Assembly: GCA_947034885.2 (NCBI GenBank)
Contig: OX344758.2
Span: 9,612,501 to 9,676,500, forward strand
Reading direction: 5' to 3'
DNA: 64,000 bases
Source: Thuidium tamariscinum
Lineage: Eukaryota > Streptophyta > Bryopsida > Hypnales > Thuidiaceae
In this document: positions 10,316 to 21,512 of the stretch, piece after piece
How positions within the stretch are numbered: position 1 is the stretch's first letter
Layout: the number at the start of each line of letters is the position of its first letter
Position numbers and translations under genes: made by a program
Notes under the pieces: generated by a model
Told to the model about the DNA's origin: nothing
What the model saw: only the letters and a program-made list of their open reading frames with translations
The model's database searches: none

Positions 10316-11054
10316 CCGTGAACCATGCATCGGCAAACAGTTTCTAGGCGTCGTTCCGCGCCTCATTGGGGGACGCAGCACGCATCATTCGCGGCCTCCT
10401 GGAACTTGCATGAAGTCATTTTGTAGGCCACCGAGGAGGCGTTCGTCCAGACGACCATGCCATCAACCTCAACCCTGAAACCGGAGCTATCTACTACCCT
10501 GCGTATGAAGGGTGTATTTGGACTCCACTCGTGCAATCCTTGTTCACTTCGACCGATAGGGAGCGGGCAATTCGTGTCCGACGTTGCACAATGGCTTTCA
10601 TATGGAGGGGCTCCTATGGACGTGATAGTGTGGTTTCGGATACGAAACGACTTGTGAAAGCTTGTGCGCTCCCTGTCAGTCGGGGCTAACTATCATCGTG
10701 CGAGGCGAGCCCCAATGCAACCTTCACACGCAGGGGAGTGAATTGCTCCATGTTACGGCCATTCAGGTGTAGGGCGATCAATCCGGTCATGGCAGATTCA
10801 GAGATGGGCTTCGAACAGTCCCACGAATGGCGGAGGGAGCTAGGGTTCCCAAGGAACACCTTCGTGAGTTGCACTTGAGGAATGAATCCACAACCACTGT
10901 GCCATAGGCCGCGTCCCTTTTTCGACCAAACATTACATCTTTCTCTTTCTGTATAGCATGATTTGATCCCTGTCCTTCACTCACTTCTTATCGTGCTGTC
11001 CACCTTTCAGGACAAGAAAATGCGTGGCCTACACTGTCAAGACTTCCGATCCCA

Positions 11055-11190
11055 ATCATGTCTCGATGTGCCCATGCACATGGTTCCAGGGAATAGAGCT
11101 CCACCTGCTCGCCCTGTGTCTCGCATTCCGTTCGTACCACTCGAGCTTCCTTGGAATCGTGTGCATGGGTACACGGAGGCACGTCTGGCT
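11055..11190. repeat. Imperfect hairpin, ~45-bp arms
   Basis: CCATGCACATGGTTCC on the left pairs with GGAATCGTGTGCATGG on the right. The arms continue outward (ATGTGCCCATGC against GCATGGGTACACGG), with the centre near 11115-11130. Confidence 0.65.
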
Positions 11191-11765
11191 CCAATGCACC
11201 AAGCAAAACAAATCTGCAACATTCATGGAGGGCGCGAAATGTGGAAGTTGCCGATCATCTTTCGATCGCATCCTTCGGTCCAGACTACGGAAGCACGTGC
11301 GGGGATCGGTAGTTTTGACGCTAGGCGATGGCTTTCTTCAATTGATGCATTCCAATGATTCTTTCGGGCGTTCACGGACAACATCTTACGTTGTCGTCGA
11401 CCATGAATGTCGTTCACGTCATTGATCGTCCCTGAATTTTCCGTGACGATGGTGCCTCCGTACATGAAGAAAATGGGTCGTAGCGACTCCTACATCTCGC
11501 TTTCTTCGCATACGGAGGCACCCACGTACGGGAATATTCAGGGACGATCGATGATGTAAACGACGCAATATTCTATAATTCGTGAACATCCAAAACATTC
11601 ATTGGAAGACATCAATTGTAGGAAGCCATCGACTGTCGTCACAACTCCTCCCTACACGTGCTCCTGTAGTCTCTACCGAAGGATGTATTTGGGGGTGGTC
11701 GGCAACTGCCACATCTCGGGTCCACCATTACCTTGCAAATGGCGCACGTTGACGCTCAAATGGAA
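11190..11765. repeat. Foldback IR-1, ~250-280 bp arms
   Basis: The left arm (about 11190-11476) and right arm (about 11500-11765) are inverted copies of each other. Examples are GTGCCTCCGTA against TACGGAGGCAC, GATCGTCCCTGAAT against ATTCAGGGACGATC, and CGGAAGCACGTG against CACGTGCTCCTG. The loop is only about 25 bp. Transcribed, it would form one long imperfect hairpin. A second, diverged copy is IR-2. Confidence 0.75.
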
Positions 11766-12254
11766 CCCCCGGAAGAAGGTCCGCAGGGACGGCGACGAAC
11801 GCTCAACGAAAGAAAACGTGGGATTCAGAGGGGGAGCTTCGAAGGTGTATCGACGTCGACTGCGGAGCGGCCTCACATGCTGGTCACGGGCTTCGTCCGG
11901 TTCAGAACGGGCGTTCTGAACCGTGCCCTCCCACACGGAGACTGTTGGGTCTGGTCTTCAGCCGAGCATGCAGCATCGTCAACGTGACAGCAGCCGAACA
12001 CGACGAAGGTGTATGGTATCTCGGCCTCTAGCAGGCTAAATGGTTGTCAGCCCATCGGATCCACGCTCGCTTTCACGCGGCACCTTCCATTCCTGGAGTG
12101 GACTGCGATTATTCATGTGGGTGGAGTGTCGGACGGCCATGTGGGTTCCATTTTCTTGGCAACCACCTAGCCTGTCGGAGGTCCAGGTACCTTGCAGATG
12201 GCGAATGTCTCACGTGGAGTTGCCTCGCACGTGGTTTAGCGATCTTCGGAGCAT

Positions 12255-12745
12255 GGACAAGCGAAAGAAGTCTGCATCGATTCTAGAGGGCACGAGGTGT
12301 GCTAGTTGTCGACCATCCATCGACCGCATCCCTCAGTCAAGACTATGGAAGCACGTGCACTGATAGGTTGTGACCAGTGGTGATGGCTGCTGTTCGCGTC
12401 GTTGAGGAACCCTGAATTCGCCTTGACACGGGTGCCTCCGTGCACGAAGAGAATGAGCTGCAGCGACGCTCACGACCGCTCATTTCCTTCCTATATGGAG
12501 GCAACGACGTTAGGGCAAATTCAGGGGTGATCGATGATGTGGTCGACATTCAAGGTCGACGACAGTGCAATGTTCGGTCCGTGAACATCCAAAGCGGTCA
12601 TTGCACTGCGTCCGTTGAAGGAAGCCATCGCCGCTCGTCACAACTTAGCAATGCACCTGCTTCTGGAGTCTTGATCGAGGGATGCATTTGGGAGGTGATC
12701 TGCAGTTGGCTCACCTCGTGTCCACCGTTACCTCGCAAAGGGCAA
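12255..12745. repeat. Foldback IR-2, diverged copy of IR-1
   Basis: The same layout as IR-1: GGAAGCACGTGC, then CCCTGAATTCGCC and GTGCCTCCGTG on the left; GGAGGCAACG, then GCAAATTCAGGGG and CACCTGCTTCTGGAG on the right. The centre is near 12468. IR-1 and IR-2 centres are about 0.98 kb apart. Confidence 0.7.
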
Positions 12746-12949
12746 ATGGCGATGAATGGAGATGAGCACGAGGGTTTGCGATGTCATGAACGTCCACAAT
12801 GCCAACTACGCACGCGGAACGTTGCGAACCATGGAAGATGGTATCCTACACCCTAACCACCCTCTTGCCCGTAGAACCTTGTACATGTGTCCAACACTAT
12901 GTGCCCTAGTTTCCGGTTCTGCGTGCCAAGTTTCGTTGTAGAAAATCAT

Positions 12950-15900
12950 CAATGCCTACAACTGATGCTCTACTCTGTCGATCACCTCTGCAGATGCTGG
13001 TGCAATCCACTTTGCGACGTGAAAGGCGAAGTCGAAAGCCAAAGAGGACATATCACAAACCACGTCGTATGGATGCGTTAGGGAGCAAATTTCCACTGCT
13101 AAATTTGGCTTCGGAATGCATTAGGGTACATACTTCCAGGTAAATTTTAGCAGTGATAACTTTGTCCCCAAACGTACTCATTGCATGACAATGGAGCACG
13201 TGATTAGAGGACAACATGCCCTCCAAAGAGAGGTTGCAAGACCAGATCGACCTTTGAGGAGCCAGACATCCAAGAGGTCAACCATGCATGCCCGAATGCT
13301 TGGGTTAACTTCTTCCTCCAATCAATCCGTTCTCACTCCCAAAACTAATGCTTCACCTTGTGCAACACCCAAATCCCATCTCCATTGCAACCTTCACATG
13401 GTGGATCCATGGTCCATAGGATTCAATGTGCATGGATGCTAGAGATGCAGTTCCTCGATTTCGCCCAACAACGTAAAATCTTGCACCCTTCAGATTGACC
13501 TCTGTGTAAGACTACTTCACAACACAAAGGGATTCACCTCTCTCAATATCAGGAGGGAGCGTAAACTTGACATTCTCACGAGCATCTTTTGTGGGGTCTG
13601 AACTTAAGTTCGCACAATTGGCTTCAAACAAGGCTTGCCCATTATTCAACTTCACTGAATAGTATGTAGGAAAAAGTTACATACAACTTCACATTCAAAG
13701 ACAACATTCTAAATGAGGAATGTGGCAGGGATCACATGAACTTCAAAGTATCCAAAATTAAGTAGAGACATTGCTAGTCATACTCATGAGATAGTACAGG
13801 TCACGTCCATCCACATTCACATGCTGCAAACAAATGATGAACTATGTCAAGGTTGCATTGGAGTCTGGGATTCTGGTCTTGTACGAGGTGAAGAGTTAGT
13901 TCTTGGGGTGAAGAGAATGGATCGAGTGGAGGAAGAAGCAGATCCAAGCTATTGGGCATACACGACATCTCCCAACGTGCAAGGCCAAGTTCAAAGTCAG
14001 AGAGGAGGCACACCACAAACCACATCCAATGAGTGCATTGGGGAGCCAAGTTCCTAGTGCCAAATTTGGCATTGGAATGCATTGGATTACATTTCAACGT
14101 AAATTTTAGTGTTGGGGACTTGGTTCCCGAACGACCCGTTGCATGACAATGTAGGACACCACAAGAGGACGACGTGCGCTCCAAAGCTAGGCTCCAAGAC
14201 CAAATTGAACTTCAACAACCAAGATATTGAAGAAGTCAAACATGCGTGTCCAGAAGCTAGGAATTGTTTCTTCCTCTATTGTATCCATTTTCCTCACCTC
14301 CGAAAGTAACTCTTTGTCTTGCTCGACAGCAAAATCCCAAACTTGAAAGGTGTCTTTTTGTTTGGGATGTTGCTATTATCTAAAGCAAAGAGTCAATTTG
14401 GGAGGTGAGCAAAACGGAATGACTAGAGGAAGAGGCTAATCCGAGCTATTGGGCGTACATGACATTTTAATTCCAATGTGGAAGACCAAGTTCAAAGTCA
14501 CATTGGAGACACGTCACAAACCGCGTCCAATGAGTGCATTAGGGAGCCAAGTTCCCACTGCCAAATTGGGCATTGGAAGGGCGTTAGCATACATTTCAAT
14601 GCAAATTTTAGCGTCGGGAACTTGGTTCCCGAACGACTCACAGCATGACACTAGAAGAGGACTACTTGCGTTCCAAAGCTACGATCCAAGACCGAATCAA
14701 ATACTTCAACAACAAAGACATTGAAGAAGTCAAGCATGCATGTCCAAAAGCTCGGATTCACTTCTTCTTCTATTGTATCCAATTTTGTCACCTCCGAAAG
14801 TAACTCTTTTTCTTACACAACACCAATATCCCAGACTCAAATGCTGTGTTTCAATTTGAGATGTTGGTATTGTGCAAAGCAAAGAATCTGTTTCCAAGGT
14901 GAGGAAAATGGATAGATTGGAGGAAGAAGGGAATCCGAGCTATTGGGCATATATGACATTTCGCTATGTGGAAGTGCCCACTTCCAAATTGGGCCGTGGG
15001 ATGCATTACGATACGCTTGAATGCTAATTTTGGCATTCGGCACTTGGACCCCGAACGACTCACAGCATGACCATGAAGGACATTCCAAGACGACGACGTG
15101 CACTCCGAAGCTAGGTTGCAAGACAAAATCGAACTTCAACAAAGACATTGAAGAAGTCAAACATGCATGTCCAGGAGCTCAGATTCGCCTTTTTCTCTAC
15201 TAAAACGAGCTCTTTACCTTGCACAAGACCAACATCCCGAACTCAAATGTTGTGTTTCTGTTGGAGATGTCGGTATTGTCCAAGGCAAAGAATCTTTTTG
15301 GAAGGTGAAGGACATAGATGGAGTGGAGGAAGAAGCGAATCTGGGCTATTGGGCATACATGACATTGTGCAACGTGGAAGGCCAAGTTCAAAATCGCAAA
15401 GGAGACACATCACAAACCACGTCCTTTGAGTGCGTTAGCGAACCAAGTTACTCACTTCCAAATTTGGCATTGGGATGCTTTACGATACACTTCAATGTCA
15501 ATTTGGGTCCGGGATACTTGGATAGCAAACGACTTCATTCATAACAATGAAGGTCATTGTGAAGCAACGTCCTCTGCTGCATAGCTACGTTCCAAGACCA
15601 AAGGAAGCTTCAAGAACAAAGACGTGATTGAAGAAGTGAAACGTGCATGTCTAATAACTCTTATGAGCTTCTTCCTTCTGTCAATCCACCTTCCTCCCCT
15701 CCAGGACGAGCTCCACATCCTAGACATCACCAAAATCCCAAATTCCCATGGTTGCATCTCGATTTGGGATGTCGGTGTTGTTTGAGGCGGAGAGTTCATT
15801 TTGGAAAAGAGAAGAACACATTGACTGGAGGAAGAAGCTCATCGGAGCTATTGGGCATACATCACATGCACCTCCATTGGAAGTACGTGCGTTTTCAGTG

Positions 15901-16580
15901 AAACATTACAATGAACCCTTCCAAGACCAAAGGAAGCTTCAAGAACAAAGACATGATTGAAGAAGTGAAACGTGCATGTCTAATAACTTTGATTAGCTTC
16001 TTCCTCCAGTCAATCCATCTTCCTCGCCTCCAAGATGAGCTCCACATCCTTGACATCACCAAAATCCCAAATTCCCACGGTTGCATCTCGATTTGGGATG
16101 TCGGTGTTGTCCGAGGCGGAGAGTTCATTTTGGAAAAGAAAAGAACACATTGACTGGAGGAAGAAGCTCATCGGAGCTATTGGGTATACATCACATGCAC
16201 CTGCATTGGAAGTACACGCGTGTTTTCAGTGAAACATTACAATGAACCGTTCCAAGACCAAAGGAAGCTTCAAGAACAAAGACATGATTGAAGAAGTGAA
16301 ACGTGCATGTCTAATAACTCTGATTAGCTTCTTCCTCCAGTCAATCCATCTTCCTTGCCTCCAAGATGAGCTCCACATCCTAGACATCACCAAAATCCCA
16401 AATTCCCACGGTTGCATCTCGATTTGGGATGTCGGTGTTGTCCGAGGCGGAGAGTTCATTTTGGAAAAGAGAAGAACACATTGACTGAAGGAAGGAGCTC
16501 ATTGGAGCTATTGGGCATACATCACGTGCACCTCCATTGGAAGTACGCGCATTTTCAGTGAAATAGAAAGTACAACGTTT
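12950..16580 (+). repeat. Hairpin-bearing satellite-like array
   Basis: Diverged units of about 430-495 bp, then about 330 bp, in tandem. Landmarks recur: CAAGACCA(A/G)A at 13227, 14190, 14687, 15119, 15592, 15921 and 16252; GAAGAAGT(C/G) shortly after; CTATTGGGCATACATGACAT; and GAGCCAAGTTCC. Each longer unit has a hairpin around GTGCCAAATTTGGCATT whose flanks pair (GAGCCAAGTTCC against GGGACTTGGTTCC), and a second around the CCAAATCCCA/TGGGATGT motif. Both strands yield short frames that are by-products of the repeat. A stretch at 13440-13800 does not fit the pattern well. Confidence 0.7.
15592..16580 (+). repeat. Three tandem ~330-bp monomers, each a long hairpin
   Basis: Starts at 15592, 15921 and 16252 give periods of 329 and 331 bp; the last two monomers are highly similar. 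In each, CTTCTTCCTCCAGTCAAT pairs with ATTGACTGGAGGAAGAAG about 130 bp downstream. Pairing extends inward (CCAAAATCCCAAAT against ATTTGGGATGTCGG) and outward (GCATGT against ACATGC), so most of the monomer folds into one stem of about 120 bp per arm. Confidence 0.8.
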
Positions 16581-17754
16581 AAAATTCAGAGGTCTGACTT
16601 CCTTTTTTGCACTTCTAAGTCTTCCTTCATATTTCATTATTTACAATGAAGCAAAAATTATTGGATGGGGGTATTTGCTCTCCAAATTCTAGCAAAGGCG
16701 TGGTTCGTTGAAATCCATGTTGTACAAAGCAACCCTCTTTTAATTGCAACACCAACCTAACATTTCTAATCTTCAATCGAAGTTTGAAGTAGACAGGTGT
16801 TGCAACGAGGACTACCTCACTCACAGTGGTACCTTCCCTAGTATTCCAGGGAAATTAGTACCCCATAATCTTCGGCATATCCTATTTGGAACACCGCAAA
16901 GGAAGCTGGACATGGATATTGTGCCATCTCAATCTGACAACAAAAAACAAAGACAGCAAAGACATGGACCTCTCAGATTTCTCCAATGACGAAGGGGACT
17001 ACAGACTAAGAAACACTCTTAGGATGAAGAAGGCAGAGATCGTGGCGAATGTCCACGGTCCTTTGAAGGTATGTAGTACAAGAAAATGGGCGTAATCACT
17101 ATTTGTATTGAGAAGTTGGCATAATTGACGATGAAGAAATAATTAGGGTGTGCCTTAACTACCCTATTGTTTTCCACATCTATAAAATCATGCATCACAT
17201 CATGTACAGAAATGTTTTGACGACAGAGGGCAATACATGGGAGGCTTCGTTTTCCAAATTCCTCACTCTTCTGAAAGAAAGGAATTCCAAGGTAGCTACA
17301 TTCATATCTTTGAACTTGGATTTCCCAACCTCCATTCTCTGGCCATGCACACTTTTGACCAACCAGTGTAGCTTTGGTCAAATTCCCAGTGCCGTACTGT
17401 TTCGACAACTTTGAAGTCTAAACTACTTTGATTCGTAGTTGGCCAAGCACAAACTTTTATGGAGAAGATTCAAAAAGGGGAAGCTCAAATCAACGTCTCC
17501 ACCATCGTTGCTTTGTATGTTGACTTCGAGACGGTGGACTCCCATGGGATGCAAGGTCGCCTTGAAAACCACTCTCTGCATCGTCCCATACAATCAGGTC
17601 CCTTCTTCCCCCCCCCCTCCCCAAATGCATAGTGACTTCACAACTACTTTGGTTTCCCTCCTCGTGTCCGACCCCTTGGAAAACGACGCACTCCTCCATG
17701 GACCCGCCTCAAGTGCACCCAAGAACGCCATTTTAATGGAATACCGTCCCGTTC
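16581..17754. other. No recognised feature
   Basis: About 1.2 kb of mixed composition. Reading frames on both strands (for example 17019-17408 minus) show no recognisable motifs. It includes a C-homopolymer at about 17609-17624. It may hold old gene fragments, but none can be named. Confidence 0.35.
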
Positions 17755-17885
17755 GTAGGGAATGTCGCGCCATTATAATTGAATGCCATGCCATTTTAAT
17801 CGAATGCCCTGCCATTCTAATCGAATGCCGTGCCACTGTAATGAAATGGAATGCCACTGTACTGGAATATCGCCATTTTAACGAA
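17755..17885. repeat. 21-bp tandem repeat
   Basis: About six imperfect copies of a unit like GAATGCCATGCCATTTTAATC. The period is a multiple of three, so repetitive open frames appear on both strands; these are artefacts of the repeat. Confidence 0.8.
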
Positions 17886-18197
17886 ATTGCCCTTTTAGGG
17901 AACATATAATCTTTCTTTCCATTCAAAAAAAATTTAAATGAATTCAATCCATTCAATAAAATAATTGAAGTGCCTCTCGTCTTGTTCCTTCTTTTCTATT
18001 CCAACAATAACTTGAATCAAGCAAAGCTAGGTATAAGCTTCAGCATCAATGGATAAAAGTATAGAAGAAACCTTCACAAGCCTTTTCAATGGACTTGGGG
18101 CAATGAGATTCTTCTTCTTCCTAAAATCAAGAAATTACTTTCATGTTGTGAGGTCATATTTGTACTAGAGACCAAATCTAGAAGTTCATGATGCTAA
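17886..18197. other. Fragment shared in inverted orientation with repeat E2
   Basis: The stretch TTCCTTCTTTTCTATTCC followed by AACAATAACTTGAA at about 17985-18020 recurs in reverse complement near 43745-43790. The two E copies are therefore related by an inversion as well as direct duplication. No genes. Confidence 0.5.
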
Positions 18198-18923
18198 AAT
18201 GGCCACATTAAATAATTCACCTACCTCAATCTTTAAAAGGATTGGAAAGGCATGCATTCTTAATTTTGGGGCCTACCTTTCTATGTCTTGTTTCTATCCA
18301 AGCACCTTGCCACTTCAATTTTCAACTCAATACCAAAACTTTTAAAGGGACACTTTAAAAAAAATCATTCATGCAAATTACTTAAAAAAAGCAATGGAAA
18401 AAGACGCGCCCTTCACTAAATCCCTTCTTTAGAATTTACACAATAAATAATTAAGTAAAACTACTATAAGAGAAAGTCAAAAAATAACCTACATATCCAA
18501 GCTTTGGTATAAATAAATAGCAAGGGCTACATCACCCTCTAATAACCCCATCCAAATCCTGCAAGAATCAAATTGAGGAAAACAAATACAAACAAAAGAA
18601 CTATTTTATCCTCCAAGTTCCCAAAGATTCAATTCAAAAATGAAGAATCCAAGGTCTTGTGAGAAAGAAGATTTGAGGAGTTAGGCCACAAGAGAGAGAA
18701 ATGCACTTAGCTCTCAAAGGCCTCCACCCTTGTGCAAGTTGTAGTTGGTAGGTGGAGTTCTTAATGTGTCCATTTGACCTCCATGTACTTGGAGATCTAG
18801 TCAACAGTGCACAAATGAGTTGACAGTAATTAATGTGGCCTTTTCGGGGGGTGGGTTTAGTGAAGAAGAGGAATCCCAAGGCCAAGGCCATTTGAAAACA
18901 CCCACGCAGTTTGTGGTCCCACC

Positions 18924-19080
18924 CTGCCTCGCGTCCCCGCCCTGAAGTCCGCGCCCTGCCTCGTGTCCGCGCCCTGAAGTCCCCGCCCTGCCTCGTGTTC
19001 GCGCCCTGAAGTCCCCGCCCTGCCTCACGTCCGCGCCCTGACGTCCCCGCCCTGCCTCGCGTCCACGCCCTGCCTCGGAT
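18924..19080. repeat. GC-rich minisatellite in E1
   Basis: Alternating short blocks GCGTCCCCGCCCTGCCTC and GTCCGCGCCCTGAAG, about 15 bp each. Open frames on the minus strand rich in Arg/Gly/Ala arise from it and are not genes. Shorter tracts of the same kind occur at 19500-19570 and in E2 (about 45245-45265, 45455-45525, 45790-45900). Confidence 0.75.
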
Positions 19081-19123
19081 TTACTGCATTGTGGATGTTG
19101 GCAGCAGATTTGTTTTTCAATTT

Positions 19124-19234
19124 GCGATTGGAGTTTTGAGAATCTGGGGGCGTGTAATATACCATTGGAAAGGTATTTAAAATACCTTTCCAATGGTATA
19201 TTACACGCCCCCAGATTCCCAAAACTCCAATCGC
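19124..19234. repeat. Near-perfect palindrome E1-P1 (111 bp)
   Basis: The arms from GCGATTGGAGTTTTGAG to its complement at 19234 pair with about one mismatch and almost no loop (centre GGTATTTAAAATACC). Such a palindrome can extrude as a cruciform or give a perfect hairpin RNA. Confidence 0.9.
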
Positions 19235-19365
19235 AAAAGCAGAAGAAAGTTGACGTCTGCGCCCTAGCGTCCGCGCCCGTCTTTGTGTCCCCGCCCAAAC
19301 TTGCGTCCACGCCTGCTCATGGACTCTCTGCATAGTGGATTTTTGTAGTAGATTTGTTTTCCAAT

Positions 19366-19480
19366 TTGCGATTGGAGTTTTGAGAATTTAGAGGCGTGTA
19401 ATATGCCATTGGAAAGGTATTTTGAATACCTTTCCAATGGTATATTGCATGCCTCCAAATTCTCAAAACTCCAATTGCAA
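19366..19480. repeat. Near-perfect palindrome E1-P2
   Basis: Same arms as E1-P1 (GCGATTGGAGTTTTGAGAA, then ACCTTTCCAATGG), with a few mismatches and the centre at GGTATTTTGAATACC. Confidence 0.88.
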
Positions 19481-19639
19481 AAGCAGAAAGAAGTTGACGT
19501 CCGCGCCTTGTTATTTTTCGCGTCCCCGCCCTGTCTCGCGTCCCCGCCTTGTTGATTTGCATTCGCGCCCGTGGTCGCTAGGTGGCATGAACTTAAATCC
19601 ACGTGGATTTTTTATTACCTTTTAAAAAAGTCAGCTATG

Positions 19640-21505
19640 TGTTGACCACATCGGATGGGCGAGAGCTCTATCGGACGTCCCAGACGGACGGATGCGCGAA
19701 CCGGACGTCCGCCCGGTACAACAACCCTGAGGCGACTCCCTCTAAGCCACCCTTGCCAAAGGGGAAGCCAGCAAATCCGGTGGTGAAGGAGAAAACTGGA
19801 GAGCCATCTGAGGATGTGGTTATGACCACACCTCCCAAGACAAGCATTGTGCTTGAATCCGGAACGGAGCATACATCGGTTTCTTTGACCAAGAGTCAAT
19901 CACAGCAACGGGAAGGAAGTATAGGAACTCCACAAAGCAAGAAACCTATAGTTTCCCCCAAGCCTTCCCCAGCCAAGAGCAAGGTGACGGACAACCAGAA
20001 GAAGAAGAAGGTGATTCCGGTCAAGGAAGAGGAAGAAGACGAGGAATCCGAGGAGGAAGATGAAGAGTCCACCTCTGGATTTGGAGGCGAGGAGTCAGAA
20101 CCGGATTCTGATCCGGATGCCAAGTTGGCCATGACGAGGAAGGTCAAGGCCCAACTGAAGGCCAAATCCACCTAGGCGAAGAAGCGCAAGAACACTTCCG
20201 GTTCTGCCCGGAAACAGCCACCAAGGAAGGGCGCCGCCAAGACAAGAGAGACTCCAGGGAAGAGGCCAAGGAAATAGGTTTAGGATTAGGTCCAGTAGTA
20301 GGTAGGCAACTAAAAACCTAAGTTTTTGGTAGAAAGCACTTTTCAAGTTGCTTTTAGGTGAGTAGGTAATTTTGACTCCACTGGATCCGGATTTTTCAGA
20401 TCTGAGATCCACTTTTTACGAACAGCTCTGGACTCCAGTGGAAGTCAACTCAGAGTTCGATAAGGCGAATGATAGGTGTCATTCCCTTGTGGTTAGCCTT
20501 GATTTCCCTTGGGCTGTAGTTCCCCTTGGGTTGTAAAGTATTTAGTTGTTAGTTTTCAGTTTGTTAGTGTGCATTTTCATACCTTGTTTTCCTAACATTG
20601 TGCAATTCAAATCAGCTTTTCTAGTTCATATTGAGGTGGCGGCGTGTATTCCAGTAGGTGACCATGTTGGTGTATGTTCTGTAGAGTTGCAGGAATAGGT
20701 AGGGAGAGAGTGTGTCCGGGTATTGGGTTTATCCGAATTCTTGGGAATGTAAATGCAATTTGTGTGTGATAGTGGATTCCTGATCCCTTAGTGCGATCGG
20801 TTCCGATTTTTCGGTATCTAAAGATAGTCCCAGACACTTGGAGCCATAACCGTAGATGATTCCGGACAACTCCAGTTCAAGCGGTTGACAGATTCTTTGG
20901 TAACCGGAAACGTGTAGGGAAGGTGACAACTTCTCAATCCGCCCATTCCGGATTCTGCCCAGAGTTTAGACTAACCCAGTAGGCCGTCGTTGTAGTGTAA
21001 GTTAGATTTTGACTGAAGTTTCCTTGCGTGACCTACTAGGCCAGATAGCTATCCAGTTTAGTTGTGAGGGAGGCTAGGTTAAATAGAATTGATGTTGTTT
21101 TGTTGTTTCTTTATTTAAGTGGCACTCTTGATACTCTAAAACGTAGAGGGTAGGTTGTAAGCTTCCTTCCTTAATCACAATACGCAGATCCCTCTTTGTT
21201 CAGAGGTTAAACTTGATTCCGGACACTGGTTACTGGGAAAAACCAGAAAGTATCTTAGGATGTAGGAGAGCTAGACTTGCTACAATGCTACCCACTCTCT
21301 GTTCCGGTTTGGATTCTGTAAGTTTGTAAATAAAAGAGGTCTGTAGAATTTTAGAGTACAATAAGGTAAGATTAGATAAGTGTGCTTGGGATTTTTGTGG
21401 TAATCCTTGTTCTGATTTCCGGATACTAGTCATCTAGCAACCAAATCTCTGTGGGAACGATAAACGAGTCACTTTAGAACCATTTCCGGTCTTAGAGAAG
21501 TAACT
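19640..21505 (+). mobile_element. Element C, diverged 5'-truncated relative of A/B
   Basis: It carries the 3' end of an A-like gene (tail ending KRPRK, as A ends KRARK), then a noncoding tail with the same landmarks: GTAGGTAGGCAACT after the stop, GTCGTTGTAGTG and GTGACCTACTAGGCC at 20987-21035, GTTGTGAGGG at 21061, and CTCTGTGGGAACGAT at 21449. The left boundary is inferred from where gene similarity begins. The right boundary abuts a truncated chromovirus with no clear terminus. No TSD can be assigned. Confidence 0.65.
19730..20277 (+). pseudogene. C-type element protein, C-terminal fragment
   Basis: The open frame (which extends upstream to 19603 by chance) encodes a Lys/Pro-rich region, an acidic stretch of Glu/Asp/Ser runs (about 20025-20130) and a basic tail. 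TAG at 20173-20175 interrupts it. Reading on gives a Lys/Arg-rich tail ending KRPRK at TAG 20275-20277, matching the layout of the A protein (acidic patch then KRARK). The N-terminal globular domain and coiled coil are absent, so this is a fragment of a diverged paralogue. Confidence 0.6.
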
Positions 21506-21512
21506 TGACTTT

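Larger units (their letters stand above)
10316..12950. repeat. GC-balanced field of diverged long inverted repeats
   Basis: Composition shifts to about 50% GC. Reading frames appear on both strands in several phases, as expected from inverted-repeat DNA rather than genes. Within it are a hairpin at 11055-11190 and two related foldbacks (11190-11765 and 12255-12745). No protein family was recognised. It could be a diverged foldback transposon cluster. Confidence 0.5.
18198..19620 (+). repeat. Dispersed repeat E, copy 1
   Basis: Begins AAAATGGCCACATTAAATA and matches 43521-45730 over most of its length, with shared blocks GGGGCCTACCTTTCTATG, CCTACATATCCAAGCTT and GGTATAAATAAATAG. E2 has about 1 kb extra (about 43705-44690). 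Each copy ends in GC-rich minisatellite and two long palindromes. The TATA-like TATAAATA at 18510 is conserved in both, so E may be transcribed. No protein product is supported and the element class is unknown. Confidence 0.75.

Noticed and set aside
10457..13442. Many 60-138 codon open frames on both strands
   Set aside because: They lie in inverted repeats, overlap in several phases, and show no conserved protein or recognisable domain.
15148..16637. Repeated 80-codon frames in the satellite
   Set aside because: They follow the ~330-bp monomers and appear in mirrored form on the other strand because the monomer is a hairpin.
17439..17956. 156-codon plus and 120-codon minus frames
   Set aside because: Their repetitive halves come from the 21-bp tandem repeat; the rest has no recognisable motif.
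18801..19602. Arg/Gly-rich minus-strand proteins of 102-169 codons
   Set aside because: Produced by the GC-rich minisatellite and palindromes of repeat E.
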